Position numbers and translations under genes: made by a program
Part shown: positions 47,820-56,515 of the stretch, one piece after another
Position numbering within the stretch: the stretch's first letter is position 1
Layout of the letters: every line of letters begins with the position of its first letter
Notes under the pieces: model-generated
Database searches by the model: none
Told to the model about the DNA's origin: nothing
Seen by the model: the letters and a program-made list of their open reading frames with translations, nothing else
From: Bretschneidera sinensis
Lineage: Eukaryota > Streptophyta > Magnoliopsida > Brassicales > Akaniaceae
DNA length: 64,000 nt
Assembly: GCA_023935145.1 (NCBI GenBank)
Contig: CM043700.1
Coordinates: 71,520,120-71,584,119 of the forward strand
Direction of reading: 5' to 3'

Positions 47820-49213
47820 TCTCATTCATGAAAGATAACTGTAAACTTAGACAAATGGATATTTAATTTTATCTTAAACTATGCAAAAATATTTTTATGA
47901 TTTAAATGGAACTTGAAGATTCTATCGACTAACTCTCTCAAAATTTCTTCCCGAATTAAATGATCAAACTACAATCCCACTCTAACATTTCTATTTGCTA
48001 ATTCTTCTCATTTTTACATCATAGTCTCGCTTCAATTTTGTAAGTGTACGCTTCCAGATATTCTCTATCTTTCTCTATACGATATGTATATGTTTATTGA
48101 ATTGAATTTTGAATAAGCCTATTTCTCTTTTCTGCCACTTCTACTTCCAAAGTGTTTGTTTCTCTTTGACACTGAGTAATGGATTTTATTTAGTTAAAGT
48201 TTACATGTACAATTCTTCAGTATTAATTTTGGCTCTTTATTTACTTTTTTTTATTATTTATTTTGTTGTAGTTATTCCTACCTTCCTAGATTGTATGCTT
48301 CATCTTGGTTATAGAATTTTGCTTTCTAAGCTCTGTATGACCAGTGTTTTCATAGGCGTTCCTAAGGCTCGCTCAAGGTGAGGCAAAAACATCCCAGGGC
48401 ACCTAAAGTTAGGCGTTTCTTTCCCGAATCGTGCGTACGCCCCGGGTGCTCGGGCTTATGCCCGATGAAGGTTTTTTTAAAACATTAAAAATTAGAAAAA
48501 ATGCAAGTTAAAAGTTTGAGTTTATTGTTATCTCATTCATGAAAGATAATAATAAATTCAGAAAAATGGATATTTAATTTTATCTTAAACTATAAAAAAA
48601 TATTTTTATAATTTAAATGGAACTTGAAGATTCTATCGGCTAACTCTCTCAAAATTTCTTATCGAATTAAATGATCAAACCACAATCCCACTCCAACATT
48701 TCTATTTACTAATTCTTCTCATTTTCACATCATAGTCTCGCTTCAATTTTGCAAGTGTACATTTCTCGATATTCTCTATCTTTCTCTATATAATATGTAT
48801 ATGTTTATGGAATTGAATTTTGAATAAGTCTCTTTCTCTTTTCTGCCACTTCTGCTTCCAAGTGTTTGTTTCTCTTTTGACACTGAGTAATGGGTTTTAT
48901 TTAGTTGAAGTTTACATGTACAATTCTTCAGTATTAATTTTGGCTATTTATTTATTTTGTTGTAGTTATTCCTACCTTTTTAGATTGTATGCTTCATCTT
49001 GGTTATAGAATTTTGCTTTCTAAGCTTTGTATGCACCAGTATTTTCATAAGCGTTCCTAGGGCTCGCTCAAGGCGAGGCAAAAATGCCCCGAGGTGTCTG
49101 AAGTTAGGTGTTTCTTTCCCAGATCGTGTGTATACCCTAAGTGCCCGGGCTTACGCCTCGTGAAGGTTTTTTAAAAACATTAAAATTTAGAAAAAATGCA
49201 AGTTAAAAGCTTA
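47820..49213. repeat. tandem duplication, unit about 711 bp
   Basis: TCTCATTCATGAAAGATAA starts at 47820 and again at 48531. The copies stay collinear through TTTCTCTTTTCTGCCACTTC, ACATGTACAATTCTTCAGT and the CAGTRTTTTCATARGCG hAT end to GCAAGTTAAAAG. Divergence is moderate. The open frames at 48109 and 48820 are the same segment in the two copies and not genes. The unit includes the left end of the outer hAT-like element, so the duplication is younger than that insertion. Confidence 0.9.
48342..48530 (+). mobile_element. truncated left end of the hAT-like element (duplicated copy)
   Basis: CAGTGTTTTCATAGGCG and the following GC-rich block match 49037 onward. It stops at the duplication boundary. 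Confidence 0.75.
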
Positions 49214-49955
49214 AACTCATAACCTAATGAGTTTCATTAGTCATAACCAGTGTTTTCAGAGGCGAGGGCGTTGGGCGAGGCGTTTTGCCTCAATGAGGCG
49301 AGGCGTAAGCCCCGAGGCGTTGGGGCGTAAGCCTTTTGAAACATTGGGGCGTTTTGGTAAAATAATATTAATTAAATTATAAAAATATTAAAAAATTGAA
49401 ATAATATTAATTAATTAATTATCAATAAACTTTACTAACTTAATACCTATGAATGAATATTTATCAAAATATTTTTACACAAATATCAAACAATTTGATG
49501 AAAATTTTAATCACATATGATATTATAGGTATATTATTATTTGTTGCATATGCATCCATTCAACATATGGTTCTATTTGTAATGACGTCCAATCAAAATG
49601 TTGAAAATTTAAAATTCTAACCTAAAAGACTGAAAATCCAGGTAAGTCTTTTGAATCTTTTGGGATGTTTTGAATTTTTAATAAAATAATATTAATTAAT
49701 TAATTAGAATAGTAAAATAAAAACAATTTAATTTTTAATTAATTTTATTAAAATTTAATACGTTACTAACTCATTATAGTCTGATAATTATAATTTTATA
49801 AATATTAATATATATTTATATATAAATTATATGAAGTATAACTTATATTTCTATATTGTTGTAATTTGTAAGTGATTAATTAAATAGTTTGTAATTATTA
49901 TTAAACTAGATAAGAAGTATTATATATTTATGAAGTGTAATAATATCAAATTAAC

Positions 49956-50013
49956 AGCGTTAGCTCAGTGGTAAGGTTTATAATTATGACATATTTGGTC
50001 CTGAGTTCGAGCC
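49956..50013 (+). repeat. tRNA-like SINE head inside the inner hAT-like element
   Basis: TAGCTCAGTGG (49961-49971) and GAGTTCGAGCC (50003-50013) are Pol III A-box and B-box sequences at about the right spacing. The two blocks do not sit in a foldable tRNA. A poly-A run follows at about 50078-50093, consistent with a SINE or a captured tRNA-derived sequence. Confidence 0.55.
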
Positions 50014-50047
50014 GAGCCGCCAGGGAAGATGAATTATTAGTAACTGA

Positions 50048-50067
50048 CCAAAACGACGTCGTTTTGG
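50048..50067. other. 20-bp perfect palindrome with ACGT core
   Basis: CCAAAACGAC followed by its exact reverse complement, centred on ACGT. Similar palindromes are frequent in plant repeats. It could bind bZIP factors, but that is only a possibility. Confidence 0.85.
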
Positions 50068-50489
50068 ATGTCGCGACAAAAAAAAAAAAAAAACGCCCCA
50101 ACAATCACGCCCGCGGGCGTTTTCCCCGGATTTCGCCCGTGGGCGCGACCCGGGCGCGCCCCAAATTGGTTTTTTAAAACACTGGTCATAACCACTAAGC
50201 TAGTGTTCTTGTTATGATATCATCACATTTATAGGTCATAACCACTAAGCTAGTGTTCTTGTTATAATATCATCACACTTCATAAATATATATTACATAT
50301 TATCTAGTTTAGTAATAATTACAAACTATTTAATTAATCACTTACAAGTTACAACAATATAAAAATATAAGTTATACTCCATATAATTTATATATAAATA
50401 TATATTAATATTTATAAAATTTTAATTATCATGCTCTAGAGAGTTAGTAAAAGTATTAAACTTTGCTAAAAATTAGTTAATTTAAATTT

Positions 50490-51323
50490 TGATGTAGGAT
50501 ATAATAATTAGTATTTTATTTTGTTTTCCTTTCGTTATTAGAATTAGCTTTAATTTCTCGAGGATGCTTATGCTAAGTATAAGGAGAAGGCAGATAAGGG
50601 TCGGAGATCAAAAGTTTTTCGAGAGGGAGATCTTGTGATGGTGTATCTACACAAGGGGCGACTACCGAATGGAACATCGGGAAAACTACGAAACAAGAAG
50701 TTTGAATCTTGCAAAGTTCTTAAGAAGATAAATGATAATGTCTATGTTGTTAATCTTCCGAAAGACCTAGCAATTTCTTCGACGTTCAATGTGGCGGACA
50801 TTTTTGAATATTTTCCACCAAAAAGGGGACAGAACCTAACTCGAGGACGAGTTGTTTTCAAGAAGGGGAGACTGATGTAGGGCATAATAATTAGTATTTT
50901 ATTTTGTTTTCCTTTCCTTATTATGATTAACTTTAATTTCTCTAAAACTATTTTCTTTATTAGGATTAGGTTTCTTTTCTCAACAAGGATTATATTTACT
51001 TTTCTACTAGGACTCTATGTTTACTTTTCTACTAAAACTAGATTTATTTCTTTTACAAGGAATATGATTTTCCTATAACTGTAAATAGGTGATCTCATTA
51101 TTTTATTTTTCAGAACTTTGATCAATAGAGTTATTAAGAGAATTTCTCTCAAAACTCTGCGAAGTGTTATCTTTGCAACCTGCGGGTTGGTGTTCTATAT
51201 TTGGGGTAAGAAACATTGTTTTCTTTTCCATTCTAGGGTGCACCCAGAAGAAAAGTGTTGAAGACATTGTTCTTCTTTCCTCCTTGGTGCGCTAAGGTTA
51301 AACTCAAATCTTCAACTACATCA
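50490..51323 (+). mobile_element. gypsy deletion derivative: LTR start, integrase tail, 3' LTR
   Basis: It starts TGATGTAGG at 50490. The right LTR (50873-51323, 451 bp) starts TGATGTAGGG and ends CTACATCA. The left LTR is cut after about 70 bp and joined directly to integrase C-terminal coding sequence. The purine tract GAAGGGGAGAC precedes the right LTR. Flanks AATTT and AATTC suggest a 5-bp TSD. It sits inside the outer hAT-like element. Confidence 0.85.
50560..50880 (+). pseudogene. gypsy integrase C-terminal domain fragment
   Basis: Reads AYAKYKEKADKGRRS, FREGDLVMVYLHKGRLP, KLRNKKFESCKVLKKINDN, YVVNLPKDLAISSTFNVADI and FEYFP, the C-terminal part of a gypsy integrase that binds cDNA ends. 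The frame stays open to the TAG at 50878-50880 inside the LTR start. The upstream RT and catalytic integrase are missing because of the internal deletion. Confidence 0.88.
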
Positions 51324-51470
51324 AATTCAAATTTAAATTATTTTAATTTAAATTAATTATTTTTATTATTATAATTAATTAATATTATTTTATTAAAATT
51401 TTGAAATGCCCCAACATATTCAAAAAGCTTACGCCCCAACGCCTTCGCCTTTGAAAACACTAGTATGTAC

Positions 51471-53075
51471 TCAAACGTGTCCTATTAAAACTTTAAAAAA
51501 AAATTATCATCTAATCTTTTCCTATTCCTTTGCATTTTACTATTGTAATTACAACCTTTTGCTATCATTCTTCATTTTAGTTCTCCATTTCTCCTTATAA
51601 TAATGCCATATTCTTTGAGATAATATGAAAAAGTATTATTTCCATCAAGTTTTATTTCATTATAAAGTATATATTGATACAAAAGTGCATTCGATCATGA
51701 AGGATCATGGCTGGACTCACTAAATCTTGATAAAGGATCATGGGCTCATTTCAACCTCTCTCTCTTTTACACTTAAGAGTTGTAGTTTTACATGCATATT
51801 AGTTAGTTAATTACTTCTTATAGTATAATAATAGCATGTTCAAAAAAAAATAACGCATTCACAATATTTGGTGAAATTTGTGAACATGCTTAAGTGGATT
51901 TTGTTTTTGTTGCTTTCAAATGTCTGATGCACGTCTATTGTGTGTGAGTATAAGCATTAACTGAGCAATGAGTCATATGGTAATTTTAGTACGAAAGTCT
52001 AAAACCCACTTTTATTTTGACTACACAACATTTTTTACAAGTATTTTTCTTGATTTTTTTCTTATCATCTTTGTTATCAATATAGTGAATTTAATTTTAA
52101 TGTAAGTTCAATTATTTTTAAAATGATAATAAATTATCCATATTATAGTCAATATCAAATTTAAGATGGGTTAGTTTTTCTTTAAATATTTCTACTAGTT
52201 GACATTGAACCAAACTAATATATTGTGGTGAAAAAAATTAATATCTTCTCACAACTACTTTCCTACTATTTGGTATTTGGTGTCGAGCCCTTGTTAACAT
52301 CTTGGGAAGCAAATACATCAACAAGGACTAACACCATTTGGGTACTTTTTTTAAAGTCACTACTATCTTTTCAATTTTTTTTCTGCCAATTACTAATATT
52401 TATTGTATGAGAATCCAACCCAATAAGTAATAATATACTTGATAATGCTTTTTGTTCTTTTTTTAGATGGGTTCGTTGGATCGTACTTGATATTCAATCT
52501 ACCATTAATAATATAGTTATTAATATTAACATATTTGAAGACTATCCGTTCAAATAAAATAAAAATGTTTTAAGAGTGAAAAAGAAAAATGTTAAATTTT
52601 ATGAGTAAGTCTCATGTTTAAAATTTTCAATTTGAATATATTTTATCTGACACTACTATAAGACCATAATATCAAATATTTATCAAAAAAAATTCTATTG
52701 TTAATTTCAAATTCAAATAAGTTTTATCCCAACACAAAGTCTCATAAGTTTTAATCATTGTCTTATTAAAGAGTTCCCATGCATTAAACTCTTACTATTA
52801 TTTAAAACAACGATAATTCTAATGTTACAAATACAATATGTTTCTCATGATTTTTCAATTATATTTCCCTTTTATCTATATATTTTCTTATATGATCATA
52901 ATTTTATTGATCTCAATCACTCTTCTAACTAAAATAAGTACTTAAACATTTATTTAAGGCAACACTTTCATTTCAATAGATTATAAATAGTCGAGGAATA
53001 ATATTGCATTTATATGTGATTAATCTTAAAACGGGGGATTAAGATATACTATTGGGTATTAACTAAACAACAAAT
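51471..53075. other. no gene seen; AT-rich intergenic
   Basis: No convincing open frame, RNA gene or paired repeat in this 1.6-kb stretch. It is the host flank of the pararetrovirus-like array. Confidence 0.35.
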
Positions 53076-53094
53076 TAATCAATTAGATGACCAC

Positions 53095-54069
53095 ATGAGT
53101 CAAAGTGCCAATAGTCCCATGAACAGTCAAGAAGTCAATATTGCCAAGATTGAGCAAGATCTACTCAACTGGCATATACCCAAGCAAAATATAAATAGGA
53201 TATATCAAATAGGAACATTTGATTTCAAAACTGATTATTCAATTAAGACAACAGAACAAACTTATTCCATCAAAAACGAAAATGAGAGTATTAAATTACT
53301 TTCTTTATCAGCAATCCAAAAACACAAACAAGAAGGATTTAGATATTTACACTTAGGATTGGTCCAAGTAGCTATCAAACCTTTATATCGATTAGGCATA
53401 GATACTCCTGTTATGATGATGCTTAGAGATGCTAGGCATCTTAACTTTTCAAACTCACTGTTATCATTGATACAATCAAATTTACATAATGGACCAGTTT
53501 ATTTCAACTGTTATCCAAATTTCACCATAGACTTGCATGATCCTAATATTCTTGACACATTAACCTTAGATATCCAATTAAAAGGTCTGGACATCAAAAC
53601 TGAAACAAAAAATCTAATATTGATATTTAAGGTCTTTTATAAAGTCATGACAACTAAAGTTAATCCCAAAGCCCTTCTTCAAACCAAGCCAGGAGAAACT
53701 CTATTATTAGAGGCAAACACTTTTCATGCCAATACTATAACCCCCAAACTTTTGAAATGGGATCAAATTATGATCCCTGACTGTTGGAAATTTGATGAAT
53801 TATGCCCTATAAGAAACATTGTTAATACCAATGTTTCCCAAATTGAAGAAAACAGAGATGGAAGTATTGTTCTCTTAGATTGTCTTGTTCATACTCTTTC
53901 TTGTGTTGCTGTTATTTTTATCTGCTGTTCTACGGTGTCTGGTTTTTGTGTAAGGCCATTGGTCAACCCGTGTAAAACCGTTGGTCAGCCCAGGTTTAGG
54001 GTGGTCCCGGTAGGTGGTCCCGGCAGGAAACCTTCACTGTTTATCATCTTCGTGTTTTGTCTACAGTAA
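53095..54069 (+). CDS. movement-protein unit 1 (N-terminally truncated), fused to leader-derived tail
   Basis: 324-codon open frame. The ATG at 53095 corresponds to an internal Met of the full unit, because the virus-derived sequence begins only at 53076 and its own start is lost. Residues to about 258 are the 30K-superfamily movement-protein domain, recognised by its context in a caulimovirid polyprotein and by its GxDTPVMMMLRDARH-type core; such proteins modify plasmodesmata to allow cell-to-cell spread. From 53871 the frame leaves movement-protein sequence and runs through leader sequence, adding a hydrophobic, Cys-rich tail (SCVAVIFICCSTVSGF) to a TAA at 54067-54069. By eye it differs from unit 2 by a single substitution. 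No promoter for it is evident. Confidence 0.75.
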   Translation: MSQSANSPMNSQEVNIAKIEQDLLNWHIPKQNINRIYQIGTFDFKTDYSIKTTEQTYSIKNENESIKLLSLSAIQKHKQEGFRYLHLGLVQVAIKPLYRLGIDTPVMMMLRDARHLNFSNSLLSLIQSNLHNGPVYFNCYPNFTIDLHDPNILDTLTLDIQLKGLDIKTETKNLILIFKVFYKVMTTKVNPKALLQTKPGETLLLEANTFHANTITPKLLKWDQIMIPDCWKFDELCPIRNIVNTNVSQIEENRDGSIVLLDCLVHTLSCVAVIFICCSTVSGFCVRPLVNPCKTVGQPRFRVVPVGGPGRKPSLFIIFVFCLQ

Positions 54070-54081
54070 CATTTATAGATT
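53871..54081 (+). repeat. leader-like segment, copy 1
   Basis: 211 bp between the end of movement-protein homology in unit 1 and the ATG of unit 2, repeated at 54960-55170. It contains paired short repeats CCATTGGTCAACCC / CCGTTGGTCAGCCC and GTGGTCCCGGTAGG / GTGGTCCCGGCAGG. That it is the viral leader upstream of ORF1 is an inference from its position directly before ORF1 in two copies. Confidence 0.6.
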
Positions 54082-55158
54082 ATGAATAGACTTTTTAGGA
54101 GACGCCGGCAGGGCGATGATTCGTCCGTGTCTGGTTCAAACACATCATCCCCTCCAAGGTATGATAATCAATTAGATGACCACATGAGTCAAAGTGCCAG
54201 TAGTCCCATGAACAGTCAAGAAGTCAATATTGCCAAGATTGAGCAAGATCTACTCAACTGGCATATACCCAAGCAAAATATAAATAGGATATATCAAATA
54301 GGAACATTTGATTTCAAAACTGATTATTCAATTAAGACAACAGAACAAACTTATTCCATCAAAAACGAAAATGAGAGTATTAAATTACTTTCTTTATCAG
54401 CAATCCAAAAACACAAACAAGAAGGATTTAGATATTTACACTTAGGATTGGTCCAAGTAGCTATCAAACCTTTATATCGATTAGGCATAGATACTCCTGT
54501 TATGATGATGCTTAGAGATGCTAGGCATCTTAACTTTTCAAACTCACTGTTATCATTGATACAATCAAATTTACATAATGGACCAGTTTATTTCAACTGT
54601 TATCCAAATTTCACCATAGACTTGCATGATCCTAATATTCTTGACACATTAACCTTAGATATCCAATTAAAAGGTCTGGACATCAAAACTGAAACAAAAA
54701 ATCTAATATTGATATTTAAGGTCTTTTATAAAGTCATGACAACTAAAGTTAATCCCAAAGCCCTTCTTCAAACCAAGCCAGGAGAAACTCTATTATTAGA
54801 GGCAAACACTTTTCATGCCAATACTATAACCCCCAAACTTTTGAAATGGGATCAAATTATGATCCCTGACTGTTGGAAATTTGATGAATTATGCCCTATA
54901 AGAAACATTGTTAATACCAATGTTTCCCAAATTGAAGAAAACAGAGATGGAAGTATTGTTCTCTTAGATTGTCTTGTTCATACTCTTTCTTGTGTTGCTG
55001 TTATTTTTATCTGCTGTTCTACGGTGTCTGGTTTTTGTGTAAGGCCATTGGTCAACCCGTGTAAAACCGTTGGTCAGCCCAGGTTTAGGGTGGTCCCGGT
55101 AGGTGGTCCCGGCAGGAAACCTTCACTGTTTATCATCTTCGTGTTTTGTCTACAGTAA
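54082..55158 (+). CDS. movement-protein unit 2, 358 codons, fused to leader-derived tail
   Basis: It opens with MNRLFRRRRQGDDSSVSGSN, a basic then Ser-rich N-terminus that matches the start of unit 3, so this ATG is the likely ORF1 start. The movement-protein domain follows without any stop up to 54959, and the leader-derived tail ends at the TAA 55156-55158. Only 12 bases separate this stop from the ATG of unit 3. The frame is intact, unlike most of the polyprotein downstream, but the normal C-terminal continuation into coat protein is replaced. Whether it is transcribed cannot be told from sequence. Confidence 0.78.
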   Translation: MNRLFRRRRQGDDSSVSGSNTSSPPRYDNQLDDHMSQSASSPMNSQEVNIAKIEQDLLNWHIPKQNINRIYQIGTFDFKTDYSIKTTEQTYSIKNENESIKLLSLSAIQKHKQEGFRYLHLGLVQVAIKPLYRLGIDTPVMMMLRDARHLNFSNSLLSLIQSNLHNGPVYFNCYPNFTIDLHDPNILDTLTLDIQLKGLDIKTETKNLILIFKVFYKVMTTKVNPKALLQTKPGETLLLEANTFHANTITPKLLKWDQIMIPDCWKFDELCPIRNIVNTNVSQIEENRDGSIVLLDCLVHTLSCVAVIFICCSTVSGFCVRPLVNPCKTVGQPRFRVVPVGGPGRKPSLFIIFVFCLQ

Positions 55159-55170
55159 CATTTATAGATT
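54960..55170 (+). repeat. leader-like segment, copy 2
   Basis: Identical by eye to 53871-54081. It joins movement-protein sequence at the same point (after GGAAGTATTGT) and precedes the unit 3 ATG. Confidence 0.6.
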
Positions 55171-56515
55171 ATGAATAGACTTTTTAGGAGACGCCGGCAG
55201 GGCGATGATTCGTCCGTGTCTGGTTCAAACACATCATCCCCTCCAAGGTATGATAATCAATTAGATGACCACATGAGTCAAAGTGCCAGTAGTCCCATGA
55301 ACAGTCAAGAAGTCAATATTGCCAAGATTGAGCAAGATCTACTCAACTGGCATATACCCAAGCAAAATATAAATAGGATATATCAAATAGGAACATTTGA
55401 TTTCAAAACTGATTATTCAATTAAGACAACAGAACAAACTTATTCCATCAAAAACAAAAATGAGAGTATTAAATTACTTTCTTTATCAGCAATCCAAAAA
55501 CACAAACAAGAAGGATTTAGATATTTACACTTAGGATTGGTCCAAGTAGCTATCAAACCTTTATATCGATTAGGCATAGATACTCCTGTTATGATGATGC
55601 TTAGAGATGCTAGGCATCTTAACTTTTCAAACTCACTGTTATCATTGATACAATCAAATTTACATAATGGACCAGTTTATTTCAACTGTTATCCAAATTT
55701 CACCATAGACTTGCATGATCCTAATATTCTTGACACATTAACCTTAGATATCCAATTAAAAGGTCTGGACATCAAAACTGAAACAAAAAATCTAATATTG
55801 ATATTTAAGGTCTTTTATAAAGTCATGACAACTAAAGTTAATCCCAAAGCCCTTCTTCAAACCAAGCCAGGAGAAACTCTATTATTAGAGGCAAACACTT
55901 TTCATGCCAATACTATAACCCCCAAACTTTTGAAATGGGATCAAATTACAATCTCTGACTGTTGAAAATTTGATGAATTATGCCCTCCAAGAAACATTGT
56001 TAATACCAATGTTTCCCAAATTGAAGAAAACAGATATGGAAGTGTTGTTATTAGGTTTGCACCTAATACACCTCTTCATCCTCCTCATATTTCCAGAATA
56101 TCTAGTTCTAGAAAATTTAGATCTCCATCATATGAAGACCCCCAAATTATTCCCCCGAGGAATAACTTTGACGTTTCTTCTTCTAGAAACTCTCTAAACC
56201 TTGTAGGAGTAAGTTTCGATCCTATAATTCCCAAAAGCTTTTATACAGAAACTAATTCCTTCAAATCAGCTGTTGATCAATCTCCAATAGCAAAATCCTC
56301 CAAACAGGCTTTAAGAGACCCTTCTCCTACTAAGTCTAATATGTATGTATATGATGAACTAAATGTCATCATGAGTTCAGATTTTGAAATTGACAAAATT
56401 AAACTGAAAAATGATTTCTTATCTGAAGCAAATAAAGCAAAATCGGATTGGTTTATGGCAAACTTTATGAAGCATCAAGATATCAAATTAGAGAAGAATG
56501 GTACAATCATATGAA
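55171..56515 (+). pseudogene. movement-protein unit 3 continuing into the polyprotein, one nonsense codon
   Basis: Same start as unit 2. At 55963-55965 a TGA replaces the TGG present in units 1 and 2, a single G to A change. The same frame then stays open past the point where units 1 and 2 switch to leader sequence, into a Ser/Pro-rich linker and a charged segment, and ends at a TGA near 56512 after a frameshift around 56480-56495. This is therefore the unit that connects to the coat-protein part of ORF1. It also differs from unit 2 in a Glu to Lys codon at about 55457 and in M-I-P to T-I-S just before the stop. Confidence 0.82.

Larger units (their letters stand above)
49248..50184. mobile_element. 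inner hAT-like element, 937 bp, perfect 8-bp TSD
   Basis: Ends CAGTGTTTTCAGAGGCG and ...TTTTTTAAAACACTG. Flanks GTCATAAC at 49240-49247 and 50185-50192 are identical. The interior segment 49780-49945 is an inverted copy of 50285-50450 in the outer element, so both belong to one family inserted in opposite orientations. There is no transposase. Confidence 0.87.
49037..51462. mobile_element. outer hAT-like element with two nested insertions
   Basis: The left end CAGTATTTTCATAAGCG and right end CGCCTTTGAAAACACTA are inverted. Flanks GTATGCAC (49029-49036) and GTATGTAC (51463-51470) match at 7 of 8 positions, an hAT-type 8-bp TSD. Removing the inner hAT-like element and the gypsy derivative leaves roughly 650 bp without coding capacity. 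The terminal GC-rich GGCGAGG/GGGGCGTAAGC repeats are shared with the inner element. Confidence 0.8.

Noticed and set aside
48109..49008. Two similar hydrophobic frames (90 and 62 codons) that could be duplicated membrane peptides
   Set aside because: They are the same non-coding segment in a 711-bp tandem duplication, with AT-rich composition and no conserved start context or homology.
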